Shown here piece after piece: positions 17,436 to 26,827 of a DNA stretch of 64,000 nucleotides. The stretch's first letter is position 1; each line of letters starts with the position of its first letter. The stretch covers positions 124,001-188,000 of the forward strand of contig NZ_JBHSYO010000002.1 in the NCBI RefSeq assembly GCF_042662685.1. The letters are read 5' to 3'. The translations under genes and the position numbers were made by a program. The DNA comes from Pseudobowmanella zhangzhouensis (lineage in GTDB: Bacteria; Pseudomonadota; Gammaproteobacteria; Enterobacterales; Alteromonadaceae). The notes beneath the pieces were generated by a model. It was given only the letters and a program-made list of their open reading frames with translations, ran no database searches and was not told where the DNA came from.

Positions 17436-18507
17436 GAGCTTTGCTTTCTCTAAACGGAATGCGAATACTGATTTTTAATCCACTGGGCTGATTGGGGCTC
17501 AGCTCCATACTGTAATTATCTTTGTAGCTGGCTTGTAAACGTGCCTCGATATTCGGTAGACCAACACCATGGGTGCGGCTCAGGCGGCCTGCACTCAAAT
17601 CGGCGCCCGGGCCGTTATCCGCCACATCTATGTAAAGGTCACTACCCATCACCCGGGCACTGATACTGATAATACCGACCTGACTCATTTTAGATATGGC
17701 GTGTTTAATCGCATTTTCAATCAGCGGCTGCAGTAACATCGAAGGCACTTTCGCCAAACGCGCGCGCTCTTCGATTTGCCATAGCACTTCAAGCCGCTCT
17801 TCAAAACGTACTTTTTCGATATCCAGATACAGCTTTAATGCCTCAATTTCCTGATACAAAGGCACATGTTTAATCGGATCTTTGTCCAATGAGTAGCGCA
17901 GAAACTCACTTAGTCGAGACACCATCTTATTGGCCGTATCATTATCTTTGATCAGGATAAGGGTTGAGATGGCATTAAGCGTATTAAACAAAAAATGTGG
18001 GTTTAACTGATAGCGCAGCATTTTTAAATGGGCCTGATGCGCCATGGTTGCCGAACGCAACGCATTCTGGCGTTCCTTCTGCAGCATCTGATAATACTTG
18101 ATGCCCACATACAAACCACTCCAGCAGGCAATCACGAAGAATGAGCGAATACTGTTACTGAAATACAGCAGCCATTCAGGCGGCCGATAGCCGTGACGAT
18201 AAATTTCCCAATAATGGAAATTGTTAATCACGGTCCAGACTAACGCCACGACATAGGATGCGAAACTGATAATTAGCAGCAGTCTGAGCGGCGAAAAATG
18301 CCAGATGCGCTGGTACAGGTAGCGCAGTGGTAACGTCAATAGCCAGCCAGCGATGGCGTTTAGCATCAGGACGAATACAAATGACGGGCGCATCTCATGC
18401 AGCAGAGAGCCCAAATAAAAAATCAGTGCCCAGGCCGTCCAGCCAACACTGTGTAACACCCAAAAAAACCGCTCGCGGTCACTGAGCCAGCGCTCTACCC
18501 TTTCCAT
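17419..18507 (-). CDS. LytS-family sensor histidine kinase
   Basis: A 362-residue inner-membrane kinase with four hydrophobic helices in residues 15-150. A His_kinase domain carries the phospho-acceptor His in MLRYQLNPHFLFNTLNAIS, and a HATPase_c domain has the N-box LIENAIKHA and the G-box DNGPGAD. There is no separate periplasmic sensor, so it probably senses through its membrane part. It overlaps the response regulator gene downstream. Confidence 0.9.
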   Translation of the reverse strand: MERVERWLSDRERFFWVLHSVGWTAWALIFYLGSLLHEMRPSFVFVLMLNAIAGWLLTLPLRYLYQRIWHFSPLRLLLIISFASYVVALVWTVINNFHYWEIYRHGYRPPEWLLYFSNSIRSFFVIACWSGLYVGIKYYQMLQKERQNALRSATMAHQAHLKMLRYQLNPHFLFNTLNAISTLILIKDNDTANKMVSRLSEFLRYSLDKDPIKHVPLYQEIEALKLYLDIEKVRFEERLEVLWQIEERARLAKVPSMLLQPLIENAIKHAISKMSQVGIISISARVMGSDLYIDVADNGPGADLSAGRLSRTHGVGLPNIEARLQASYKDNYSMELSPNQPSGLKISIRIPFRESKAHDKDN

Positions 18508-18545
18508 TGACTACTCTGTTTTTCTTTGTCGCGCGATTCTAACGC

Positions 18546-18572
18546 AAAAAAGGGCGCCTTCGCGCCCCTTTT
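18546..18572 (-). terminator. Rho-independent terminator of the Mpo1-like gene
   Basis: On the minus strand, AAAAGGGGCGC, a GAAG-type loop and GCGCCCTTTTTT form a strong stem followed by a T-run. It lies downstream of the stop at 18604. Confidence 0.82.
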
Positions 18573-18603
18573 ACCCTGTAACTTAGTGTGCTGGTCGAAA
18601 CGC

Positions 18604-19065
18604 TCAATAACTGATATTCAGCTTGCGCAGCCAGCCGCCTAATATCCATGCAGGCCCCACCAGCAGGAATTGTAAGTCTTTGAAAAAACTAGGACGTTTG
18701 CCTTCGATTTGGTGACCAATAAACTGCAGCACCCACATCACAACAAACAACACCAGGCTGAACTGCCACACCACGATATGCTGCGCTTCCAGCACACTGA
18801 TAAACCAAAACACCAGCATAGTCATGATAGTCATGCCCGCACCAATCGGGCCGGACAATAAAAAGTAATAAAACAGCACCGGGATCACCGCAATGTGCGC
18901 AAAGGTGATGGCATACTTCTGCATAATTTCCGGGGTAGGAATGCTGTACACCAGTCCGAAGGTCACAAAATAAATCAGCGGTACAGCCAGATTATGAATA
19001 AGTTTATTCCAGCCATTTTGATGGCTTTGGGCGTATTCCTGAAATAACAATTCTACTCGGCGCAT
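18604..19065 (-). CDS. Mpo1-like (DUF962) membrane protein
   Basis: 153 residues with four hydrophobic helices. The N-terminal signature HQNGWNKLIHNLAVP matches the H-x2-N-x2-NK-x-IH-x3-VP motif of the DUF962/Mpo1 family. Its yeast member is an Fe(II)-dependent dioxygenase acting on 2-hydroxy fatty acids in sphingolipid turnover. A second motif, FIGHQIEGKRPSFFKDLQFLLVGP, carries further family-typical His and Lys residues. Bacterial members are uncharacterised. The gene is single, with its own terminator. Confidence 0.82.
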   Translation of the reverse strand: MRRVELLFQEYAQSHQNGWNKLIHNLAVPLIYFVTFGLVYSIPTPEIMQKYAITFAHIAVIPVLFYYFLLSGPIGAGMTIMTMLVFWFISVLEAQHIVVWQFSLVLFVVMWVLQFIGHQIEGKRPSFFKDLQFLLVGPAWILGGWLRKLNISY

Positions 19066-19308
19066 AGGGATCCTTGCAGTGGTTGGATTTTTATTATTGG
19101 TGTCAGGCTGGTTACCGCAATTTATTCAGCCTTTTTCAGCATATTGCTGTGCAATTGGTTAAATTTCAATCCTTCCGCGTTGGCAAATGTGCAACTTATT
19201 GCGGCCGGTCAATAAAATATCTGTCTTCACGTCATGCCAACCGCTGGAGTAATTTACAACAGGCGCGATACACTAGTGCAATACTATTGAGCGGTGGAGC
19301 CACCTCTT

Positions 19309-21075
19309 TTGATTACTTATCAGATTGATTGTCAGGATATTTTTCATCACGAATACGAAGTTAAACTGACTATCCCCTCACCCGCAGCGCAAGGGCAGCG
19401 CCTGCAGTTACCAGCGTGGATCCCGGGCAGTTATATGGTGCGGGACTTTGCCAAAAACATCACCGCACTGCGCGCAACTGATGCCCAGGGTAACGAACTG
19501 ACGCTAACCAAGCTAGATAAACAAAGCTGGCAACTGGCTCCGGCTAAAGGCCCACTTACTGTGGTTTATCGGGTATATGCTCTGGATTACTCCGTTCGTA
19601 GCGCCTATCTGGCCAGCGATGCGGGCTTTTTCAATGGCACCAGTCTTTACCTGCAGGTGGTGGGACAAGACCACGAGCGCTGCCAAATTGAGCTAATCAA
19701 ACCGGCGATATCACAGTGTGAACACTGGCAAGTCGCAACCGGATTACCAATTCACACTACCGATGACGGCGGCTTTGGCGTTTATCGCGCCAACTCCTGG
19801 TGGGACGCCATCGACTGTCCGGTCCTGCTGGCAAATTACACCCGGGTAGATTTTAGCGTGGCAGGACAGCCTTTCAGCATAGCCCTAGTAGATGACCTGC
19901 CTTTTGACGCCCAACGCCTCAAAGACGATTTGAGCAAAATCTGCGCGCACCATATTCAATTGTTTGGCGCGCCGGCGCCTTTTAAGCACTACTGGTTTTT
20001 AACCCTGTTGGCAGATAACGCTTTTGGTGGCCTGGAACACAGTAACTCTACACTACTGATGTTCGAGCGCAGCGGTTTACCCAATGGCACCATCCGCGAG
20101 CCAAATGACAGCTATCGCAATTTTCTTAGCTTGTGCAGCCATGAGCTGTTCCATGCCTGGCTGGTTAAACGTATTCGCCCGGCCTGTTTTACTCAGCCGG
20201 ATCTCAGTGCAGAAGTGTATACCCGCCAATTATGGATTTATGAAGGCTTCACCTCTTATTACGATGATTTATCTCTGGTGCGCGCAAAAGTCATTAGTCC
20301 TGCCAGCTATCTGCAAATTCTCGGTGAGAATCTGACCCGTCTGGCGAGAAACCCCGGGAGGTTACGCCAAACCGTCAGTGACTCAAGTTTCGATGCCTGG
20401 ACCCGTTTCTATCAACAGGACGAAAATGCCCGCAATGCCATCGTCAGTTATTACTTAAAAGGCGGTTTTATCGCGCTATGCCTGGACTTAACCCTGCGCC
20501 AGCAGAATAAAGCGAGCCTGGATGAGGTGTTAAAACTGTTATGGCAGCGCCATGGCGAGAATGGCACAGACGATAACGTGATCGAGACTTTTTGTCTGGA
20601 GCTGGGAGTCGATTGCCGGGAGTTACTGCAACGAGCAGTCAATAGCACGGATGAACTCCCCATCGAAGCGTTGCTAGCCCGCCATGGCGTGCGGCTGGTA
20701 AATCAACCCAATGGTGGTAGTACCGATAAGGGCGGAAAGTTAATTACGCAGCCGGTGAAACACGCTTTCGGCGCAGTATTTGCCGCCGAAAACACCGGGT
20801 TACGCATACAGCAGGTCCAGATGCATAGCCCTGCTGCCAGAGCCGGTCTGATGAAAAACGATCTACTGTTGGCGCTGAATCACATCCAAACCAGTGATAA
20901 AACCCTGCAAACCCTGTTGGATCGTCAGCCTACCGGCAGCGAAGCGACGCTACACGTACTGCGCCGCGGGCGTTTGTGGCAAATGAACCTGCCGATTGAA
21001 AAAGTGCTGGAAGACTCTGTTATGCTGGAAATTTTTGACGAGCAGGCCGTCAACCGCTGGTTGGAGCTGGATTAA
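19309..21075 (+). CDS. M61-family metallopeptidase with PDZ domain
   Basis: A glycyl-aminopeptidase-type zinc peptidase of about 588 residues. The HEXXH zinc motif is HELFH (residues 278-282), with the downstream WIYEGFTSYY glutamate. The N-terminal beta domain contains LPAWIPGSYMVRDFAKNI, a family hallmark. A PDZ domain lies at about 480-560 (LRIQQVQMHSPAARAGLMKNDLLLALN). No signal peptide is seen, so it is probably cytoplasmic. I prefer the TTG at 19309 (GGAG 9 bp upstream, protein opening LITYQID); the in-frame GTG at 19294 would add five residues. The stop overlaps the convergent M23 gene by 4 bp. Confidence 0.88.
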   Translation: MITYQIDCQDIFHHEYEVKLTIPSPAAQGQRLQLPAWIPGSYMVRDFAKNITALRATDAQGNELTLTKLDKQSWQLAPAKGPLTVVYRVYALDYSVRSAYLASDAGFFNGTSLYLQVVGQDHERCQIELIKPAISQCEHWQVATGLPIHTTDDGGFGVYRANSWWDAIDCPVLLANYTRVDFSVAGQPFSIALVDDLPFDAQRLKDDLSKICAHHIQLFGAPAPFKHYWFLTLLADNAFGGLEHSNSTLLMFERSGLPNGTIREPNDSYRNFLSLCSHELFHAWLVKRIRPACFTQPDLSAEVYTRQLWIYEGFTSYYDDLSLVRAKVISPASYLQILGENLTRLARNPGRLRQTVSDSSFDAWTRFYQQDENARNAIVSYYLKGGFIALCLDLTLRQQNKASLDEVLKLLWQRHGENGTDDNVIETFCLELGVDCRELLQRAVNSTDELPIEALLARHGVRLVNQPNGGSTDKGGKLITQPVKHAFGAVFAAENTGLRIQQVQMHSPAARAGLMKNDLLLALNHIQTSDKTLQTLLDRQPTGSEATLHVLRRGRLWQMNLPIEKVLEDSVMLEIFDEQAVNRWLELD

Positions 21076-21890
21076 CGCGCCGGTACCAATAACTGCGGAT
21101 CAACCCGCACATTCATCCAATTCATGCGCCAGTCCAGGTGCGGCCCGGTGGCTCTGCCGGTCGCACCAATTTCTGCAATTAACTGGCCCTGTTCGACCCG
21201 TTGCCCGGCCTGCACGTGACTGGCGCTTAAGTGCAGAAAGGTCGACGACACACCAAATCCGTGATCGATAATCAGTGTGCCACCAGAATAATACATATCC
21301 GGTTGCCACAGGGTCACAATGCCCGAAGCCGGAGCAACAACCGCCGTGCCAGTTGGTGCGGCTACATCCACGCCATAGTGCGGGGTTTTGGGTTCGCCAT
21401 TTAAAATGCGCTGGCTACCATAGACGCCACTAATCCGCCCTTTTGCCGGCCAGATAAAATCTTGCATGAAATCCAGACGCTCATCATTGCGTTCACGCGC
21501 TTTACGGGCATTGGCGGCATCGGCGCGAATACGCGCTGCGAGTGATGGATCGGGATTTACCATTTTTGGCGGTAAACCATCGACTTTCTCGATGGCAAAT
21601 TGACGGGCGATAATCTCAAACGATTGCTGATGCGTTTGACCGTCTGCGCTGACCCATTCAATCGTGCGGCTACCCAGTTCATCGCGGCCTATGCCAAAAA
21701 CGAATTCACCTTGTTGTGACACGCGGATCTTTTGCTGTTGATAAGAGACCTGACTTCCTGCAGGCACGGTGGCGCGTACTAACGCCCCCTGAACCGGTTC
21801 AGTCAGCAAACTCAGCGAGGCCAATGACCATTGACTGAACAACGCGAGAGACAACGCCACTAGCCGGCGCAGGCCAAGCCATTTATGCAC
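21072..21890 (-). CDS. M23-family metallopeptidase (LytM domain), exported
   Basis: About 272 residues. The GTG at 21890 has AAGGAG 9 bp upstream and begins a signal peptide (HKWLGLRRLVALSLALFSQWSLA). The peptidase domain (about 165-265) has the zinc motif HYGVDVAAPTGT (H-x3-D) and the later FLHLSASH element, with GIVTLWQPDMYYSGG between them. Such proteins either cleave peptidoglycan cross-links or, if degenerate, activate amidases; the zinc ligands look present here. The start overlaps the end of the PTPS-like gene by 8 bp, giving translational coupling. Confidence 0.87.
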   Translation of the reverse strand: MHKWLGLRRLVALSLALFSQWSLASLSLLTEPVQGALVRATVPAGSQVSYQQQKIRVSQQGEFVFGIGRDELGSRTIEWVSADGQTHQQSFEIIARQFAIEKVDGLPPKMVNPDPSLAARIRADAANARKARERNDERLDFMQDFIWPAKGRISGVYGSQRILNGEPKTPHYGVDVAAPTGTAVVAPASGIVTLWQPDMYYSGGTLIIDHGFGVSSTFLHLSASHVQAGQRVEQGQLIAEIGATGRATGPHLDWRMNWMNVRVDPQLLVPAR

Positions 21891-22755
21891 CGGCGATGGC
21901 TCCTTTACCCACCCCTTCAAAGGCGAATACTTTGAAGCTGTTGCCTGGGGCTAAGCGTTTTTGCTCGTCTGCCATAAATTGCGCCAAACACTCCACGGTT
22001 GAGTCCGTATCCACCAGATCCGACTCACATTTCGGAATAGCCAGTTCAAAAATTCCCTGCGATGACTCATAGGCAAACAGATAATGTTCGTCGCCACTAA
22101 TGTCTGGTTGCATAATTAACTTATCAGCGGTGACCAAATCTTCCCGGCTACCAATGTAGATATCGCACCAGCGTTTGGCCCAATAGTCTTCCCAGCGCAC
22201 ACTTTGCTGACCGTCTGCGAATACCACCACCTTCGAGCGATGGCCATGGGCAATGCGCTGACAGTTGCCATCGTGCTTCTTCAGACCATGGGTGTAGTGA
22301 TAATAAGGGCCGTCAATTTTCTCTTCACGTAAACTCAGGGTTAAGCCCTGCACGTTTTCCGGCAAGTGAGTCTTAATGATTTGCTTAAGGTATTCCTGCA
22401 CTGACGCCATGCTGACTTCGTTGGCATAAATAAAGGCATAGGCCTCAGGCGGGCAATTTAGGTGGATGCTGCGCTCATCAGGACGCAAAAAGTCCACCTG
22501 AACCCGCTCATTTTGCTCGTCGCGCTCAATACGGGTATAAGCATGTTCCGCGGGGATCAACAACTTGTGATCCACATATTCATCAATCAGCGCCTTAAGG
22601 CGTTTTTTTACTTTGGAGAAGTCCAGCACCATGCTTTCTTCATTGAGGCTGCCATCGAGGATCACGTCAACAATCCAGCTCTCTCCCACCATGCCACGCT
22701 GTGGGCACAGATAAGAAAAGTCCATGACAGTCAAATCGTTTACAAATAATTGCAT
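21883..22755 (-). CDS. 6-carboxytetrahydropterin synthase (QueD/PTPS)-like protein
   Basis: 290 residues, about twice the length of a classical QueD. The C-terminal half contains a GNCQRIAHGHRSKVVVFADG segment, which resembles the PTPS zinc-binding H-x-H strand and following fold. The N-terminal half (LFVNDLTVMDFSYLCPQRGMVGESWIVDVILDG) resembles another PTPS-like unit. It matches the long PTPS-related proteins of Vibrio, Shewanella and Alteromonas, whose substrate is not established. Whether it serves queuosine synthesis is open; no other que genes are near. Confidence 0.75.
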   Translation of the reverse strand: MQLFVNDLTVMDFSYLCPQRGMVGESWIVDVILDGSLNEESMVLDFSKVKKRLKALIDEYVDHKLLIPAEHAYTRIERDEQNERVQVDFLRPDERSIHLNCPPEAYAFIYANEVSMASVQEYLKQIIKTHLPENVQGLTLSLREEKIDGPYYHYTHGLKKHDGNCQRIAHGHRSKVVVFADGQQSVRWEDYWAKRWCDIYIGSREDLVTADKLIMQPDISGDEHYLFAYESSQGIFELAIPKCESDLVDTDSTVECLAQFMADEQKRLAPGNSFKVFAFEGVGKGAIAGA

Positions 22756-22798
22756 TGAGGTGTGTTACTCCAGAATAAAACGTTGCAAGTATAACCAG

Positions 22799-23809
22799 TT
22801 ACGAATTGGAATTCGCCTTATTGAGCTGATCTTTCAGATTAGGCGGCACGCCTTTAATCAACAGCGTATCACTGTGAGGATCATACTGAACCCGCTCGCC
22901 CAGTAACTTGCGGTCAAACGCAATGGTGACACCACCGCCGGCACCGCTGAATTTACTCAGGCTGCGCACCACCGTTGGGTCGGGCTGGAATTGCTGCTCA
23001 AGCTTACGCTCACTCACTTCGGTGAACTGAATAAAATCCCGCTCACCTTTGGGTAACTGCTCAGCCAGCTCTTTAATCTGAATATCTTCGCCAGACTCAA
23101 TTTTTTCTTTGTAATAGTTAGCCAGTTGCGCGCGGGTTTGTTGCTTTTCGGTCACATCCAGCTGTTCTACCGCCAGATAATCATCCACGGCAGCGATCAG
23201 TTCTTTGTTTTGCTTTTTAATGTCGACCAGTTCTTCACAGGATAAAAACGCCAGGAAGAAATCAGACACTTTGCGCCCTGCCCGGCCTTTGATAAAGCTG
23301 ACATAGCGGTTCTGATCGGCATTGATGCGACGCTCGGTTAAATCAATCCGCGCAGCCAGTTGCATTTTGGCAAGATCCAGATGGTCACGCACATTCAGTT
23401 GCATGCTGGCATCAATTTCCACGTGTTGTTTGGTGTTAAGCAGTCCAATCAACAAAAACTCGGTGGCCAGATACTGATATTGGGTGAACACAATAAAACC
23501 GGTTTCAATGGTGGCAAATTCCACCAGCGTTTTGGTCAACAACGCTGAGGTTTGCTGCGAGAACTGCAAAAAGCTGTCTTCATCGTCACCAAGCGCATCC
23601 AGTAACGCAGGAAAACTATCAGCTTCGTCACTCACCAAACCGCCCACACCTTTGCCAGGTTTACCTGCGTACACCTGATGCATTTGCAGGGTCAATTGTT
23701 CGATTTGTGGGCTGATGTCCAGACAGGTATTACGCGGTTGCAATACCAGTTTACCTTCAGCGTCCAGTTGCAATTGATGCACAATGCAATGATGAACCAC
23801 TACGCTCAT
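22799..23809 (-). CDS. yejK: Nucleoid-associated protein YejK (NdpA)
   Basis: 336 residues, nearly the same as the E. coli protein (335). It starts MSVVVHHCIVHQLQLDAEGKL and contains the typical KGVGGLVSDEADSFPALL, VSFIKGRAGRKVSDFFLAFL and GAGGGVTIAFDRKLLGERV segments. It is a nucleoid-associated protein known to interact with DNA and topoisomerases. It is divergent from yejL-yejM across 101 bp, the order conserved in many gammaproteobacteria. Confidence 0.95.
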   Translation of the reverse strand: MSVVVHHCIVHQLQLDAEGKLVLQPRNTCLDISPQIEQLTLQMHQVYAGKPGKGVGGLVSDEADSFPALLDALGDDEDSFLQFSQQTSALLTKTLVEFATIETGFIVFTQYQYLATEFLLIGLLNTKQHVEIDASMQLNVRDHLDLAKMQLAARIDLTERRINADQNRYVSFIKGRAGRKVSDFFLAFLSCEELVDIKKQNKELIAAVDDYLAVEQLDVTEKQQTRAQLANYYKEKIESGEDIQIKELAEQLPKGERDFIQFTEVSERKLEQQFQPDPTVVRSLSKFSGAGGGVTIAFDRKLLGERVQYDPHSDTLLIKGVPPNLKDQLNKANSNS

Positions 23810-23910
23810 GCGCGGTTTACTCCTGTTTAAAGTGTTAGTCGATTAGGTGCGATGGAGTGACGTGTGAAACCCTGCTAATATAGCGGCAACTTGCCTTTGA
23901 GATGTTTTAC

Positions 23911-24129
23911 ATGCCACAACAATCTAAATATTCCGATCAACAATTCGACGCCCTGACCAATGATTTAATTTCTGTGTTAGAAAAACATCAGGCCAGTCGG
24001 GAATTGAGCTTGATGGCGCTGGGCAATATTATTACCAATATTTTGCGCAACCAGACCAATGCTGAGCATCGCCAGCAAATGGCCGCAAAGTTTACCGAAA
24101 TTTTAATGAAAAGTGTCACCAATAATTAG
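23911..24129 (+). CDS. yejL: YejL (DUF1414) small protein
   Basis: 72 residues from the ATG at 23911, which aligns with the E. coli start (MPQ.S.YSD). An upstream in-frame ATG at 23902 would add three residues. The all-helical sequence includes ELSLMALGNIITNIL, the conserved core. Function is unknown. It sits 14 bp before yejM as usual. Confidence 0.9.
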   Translation: MPQQSKYSDQQFDALTNDLISVLEKHQASRELSLMALGNIITNILRNQTNAEHRQQMAAKFTEILMKSVTNN

Positions 24130-24143
24130 AAAAAAGCACGCCT

Positions 24144-25625
24144 ATGATTTTAGCCGAAACACCAAGACGCCAGCGGGTTACTAAATTATCCCGCTGGGGA
24201 CACTGGTTTACTTTCTTTAATATCCTGATTGCACTGACGATCTCGTCATTGTATGTGTTCAGTTCACCGGCACCGTCCACTGCCATCGGAGTCGCGTACC
24301 TGTTCAGTAACTGGATTGGTCATATCGCGTTCCTGACCTTTATTGGCTTCGTGATTTTAATCCTGCCGCTGTGTTATCTGGTCAGTAATGTCAAAGTGGT
24401 TAAGGCCGCGGCCGCGTTAGTCGCTGCGGTCGGACTCGCGTTGCTGGCGTTTGATGCCCTGCTATACGTAAAACACGGTGTGCATGTGAGTTTTAGCAGC
24501 GCCGAGTTGGTAAAAAGCGAAACCCGCATCATGATGGACACGCTGGGCTGGCAGCAATGGGGCATGCTGGTGCTGCTGTTTGTGGTGTGGTTGTCGTTTC
24601 AATTATTGTTGGCGAATGCCCTGTGGAAACGCATTGAGCGCTTTATGCTGCATCGCTATGCGCAACCCATTGGTTTGTTCTTCATTGCCTGCTTCTTTAT
24701 TGGCCACGCAACGCATATTTGGGCAGATGCCAATCTATATCAGCCAATCGTTAAACAGGACGATATGTTCCCGTTGTCCTATCCTGCCACGGCGAAAACC
24801 CTGATGGCCAAATATGGTATGTTGGATTTGGCCAACTATGAACAACGCAAAGCCTTGCAACTGGACCGCAAAGTTCATCAGGTTAACTATCCGCTGAAAC
24901 CGGTATATTGCAGCGTCACACCGGGCATCAAAGCCATGTTTTTATGGGTCGAATCTGACAATGCCGATGAGCTCGCGGTGGAGTTTAATTTGCAAAGCCA
25001 GGGGATTTTCGTAAATAACCCCAATCCACAATCGGCCTGGTTCAGTGCCCAATATGGTTTACCCGCGCTATACGAGGGGGTGGTTACCGTACCCCCACTG
25101 ATTGCCGACATTGCGCGTAACTTTAATGTGCCATTTATGACCATAGAGTCTGCTGAATTTTTGGGTGACAGCTTCTGGCAGGAGAACCTGGCCGGGATCG
25201 TCATTGCCAAAGTACCGCTAAAACGCGCACGGGAATTACTTAGCCATGCCGGTGATACGGCGATCATGATGGCCAGTGCCCATAACCCCGCTGGTAACTG
25301 GTACAGCAATGTGATCAGCAACGGCGTCAGCACGCTGGCGACGGCTGAGGATATCGCACCAACCTTACTCGGCCTGATGGGGTGCTCAGCCAATATTGCC
25401 GACTACTCCACCGGACAGAATTTATTTGCACCAAGCCGCAATTGGACCGTGACCACAGCCGGTGACAAAGTGATTCTTCTGACCGAACATGAACGGGTGG
25501 AAGTCGACGTATTAGGTAACTACAAAATCTTCGATTTAACCGACGGTACGGAAAACAGCAGCGAACTGAATACCAGTTTGCTTAGCCGTGCGGTGAAACA
25601 CGTCAGTCGCTTTATTCAAAACTAA
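24144..25625 (+). CDS. yejM: YejM/PbgA (LapC)-like inner-membrane protein with a shortened periplasmic domain
   Basis: A 493-residue DUF3413 protein. Five transmembrane helices (about 22-42, 58-80, 86-106, 137-158 and 176-196) form the essential N-terminal part. In enterics this protein binds LPS and, through LapB, controls LpxC stability and so lipid A synthesis. The periplasmic alkaline-phosphatase-like domain is about 90 residues shorter than in E. coli (586). The landmarks YGLPALYEG and DYSTGQNLFAPSR remain, but the first strand expected to carry the sulfatase-type metal/nucleophile positions reads KAMFLWVESDNADELAV, and the central part is missing. It therefore looks non-catalytic. It is coupled to yejL. 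Confidence 0.88.
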   Translation: MILAETPRRQRVTKLSRWGHWFTFFNILIALTISSLYVFSSPAPSTAIGVAYLFSNWIGHIAFLTFIGFVILILPLCYLVSNVKVVKAAAALVAAVGLALLAFDALLYVKHGVHVSFSSAELVKSETRIMMDTLGWQQWGMLVLLFVVWLSFQLLLANALWKRIERFMLHRYAQPIGLFFIACFFIGHATHIWADANLYQPIVKQDDMFPLSYPATAKTLMAKYGMLDLANYEQRKALQLDRKVHQVNYPLKPVYCSVTPGIKAMFLWVESDNADELAVEFNLQSQGIFVNNPNPQSAWFSAQYGLPALYEGVVTVPPLIADIARNFNVPFMTIESAEFLGDSFWQENLAGIVIAKVPLKRARELLSHAGDTAIMMASAHNPAGNWYSNVISNGVSTLATAEDIAPTLLGLMGCSANIADYSTGQNLFAPSRNWTVTTAGDKVILLTEHERVEVDVLGNYKIFDLTDGTENSSELNTSLLSRAVKHVSRFIQN

Positions 25626-25759
25626 CTCCAACAGCAGGCATTCATCGCGGATGCCTGCTGTCCTTCATCGCTAATAATCCCCAAAACATCAATCAGTTAG
25701 CCGTCGCTACTTGGCGAGCATTGAGATTTTCTGCACTATGGCAAAAACGGAGAATAGCG

Positions 25760-26773
25760 ATGCACAAAAAGTTAACCACATTGATCGTGTTGGGATTGTC
25801 ACTAGCCGGGTGTAGTGTAACACCGTCTGGCCAACAGACTGAGTTACCCAAATTACACACCCTGTATGATTATGCGCTGCTGGATAACAGTGGCAAGTTG
25901 GTGAGTCTCGCTGAAGTCGCGGATGCCCTGGCCAGTAAGCAGGTGATTTTTTTAGGCGAAGCCCATAGCCATCCGGGCGCACATTTATTTCAAATGCAGA
26001 TGTTGCAGGCACTGCATGCCCGGCATCCGCAAATTGCGTTATCCATGGAACAATTCGAAACCGACACACAGGCATGGCTGGATCGCTATACCGCGGGTGA
26101 GATAGGCGAATGGACGTTAACCCACTATGCCCGCGCCTGGCCAAACTATAAAGGCAGTTATCGACCTCTGGTGGACTATGCCCGAGACAATAATTTACCT
26201 GTGATCGCAGCCAATGCGCCCAAAGACATTGTGGTCTGCGTAGGTCGGCAGGGCCCGGCGCTATTAGATAAATTGCCACCCAATCGTCGTATTAACGTTG
26301 CAAAGGAAATGGACTTTAGTCAGGAAGGCGCTTATTTCGAAAAATTCATCGGTTCCATGGGCGGCCATGGCAATCAAGAGCGCCCCAGTCAACGCATGTT
26401 GAACAGCTATGCCGGTCAGGTCGTGCGGGATGAGACCATGGCACAGAGCATCGTTAATTATCTGACTGCCCATCCACAGAGTATGGTGGTGCACACCAAC
26501 GGTAGTTTCCACAGCGAAGACCATCTGGGCACTGTCGAGCGCGTTACCCGCCGTTTGAACACCTCAGTCGCGGTTATCCAACCGGTTTTACTCGACGATC
26601 CGCAGCACAGTGATATTAGCGAAGACATGCTCAAAAAAGGCGATTATTTGTTACTTATTGCCCCAATCAGCGACAACGTTAAGTTACCGGAATATCAGCA
26701 GGCGTGGATGAAATCCGCCTTCACGCCATCTAATGTGGACTGTAACTTCAGCGACGCTGCCGGCAGCGAATAA
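25760..26773 (+). CDS. ChaN-family lipoprotein (heme/iron-regulated)
   Basis: 338 residues from the ATG at 25760, with an AGA-rich ribosome-binding site just upstream. It has a lipoprotein signal with lipobox LSLAGC (Cys17). The ChaN/DUF399 domain carries FLGEAHSHPGAHLFQMQ and SMEQFETDTQ, then the LPVIAANAPKDIV and HTNGSFHSEDHLG segments. Family members bind heme through conserved His/Tyr and are found with heme-uptake genes; here no such genes adjoin it. An upstream in-frame ATG at 25721 would bury the signal peptide and is rejected. Confidence 0.87.
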   Translation: MHKKLTTLIVLGLSLAGCSVTPSGQQTELPKLHTLYDYALLDNSGKLVSLAEVADALASKQVIFLGEAHSHPGAHLFQMQMLQALHARHPQIALSMEQFETDTQAWLDRYTAGEIGEWTLTHYARAWPNYKGSYRPLVDYARDNNLPVIAANAPKDIVVCVGRQGPALLDKLPPNRRINVAKEMDFSQEGAYFEKFIGSMGGHGNQERPSQRMLNSYAGQVVRDETMAQSIVNYLTAHPQSMVVHTNGSFHSEDHLGTVERVTRRLNTSVAVIQPVLLDDPQHSDISEDMLKKGDYLLLIAPISDNVKLPEYQQAWMKSAFTPSNVDCNFSDAAGSE

Positions 26774-26782
26774 TGAAACAAT

Positions 26783-26810
26783 AAAAAAGCCTCCGACCGG
26801 AGGCTTTTTT
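26783..26810. terminator. Bidirectional rho-independent terminator
   Basis: A 13-bp stem AAAAAAGCCTCCG / CGGAGGCTTTTTT with a 2-nt centre lies between the convergent chaN-like and alpha-glucosidase genes. It works in both directions. Confidence 0.9.
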
Positions 26811-26827
26811 ATTATCTGCAGCGCATC

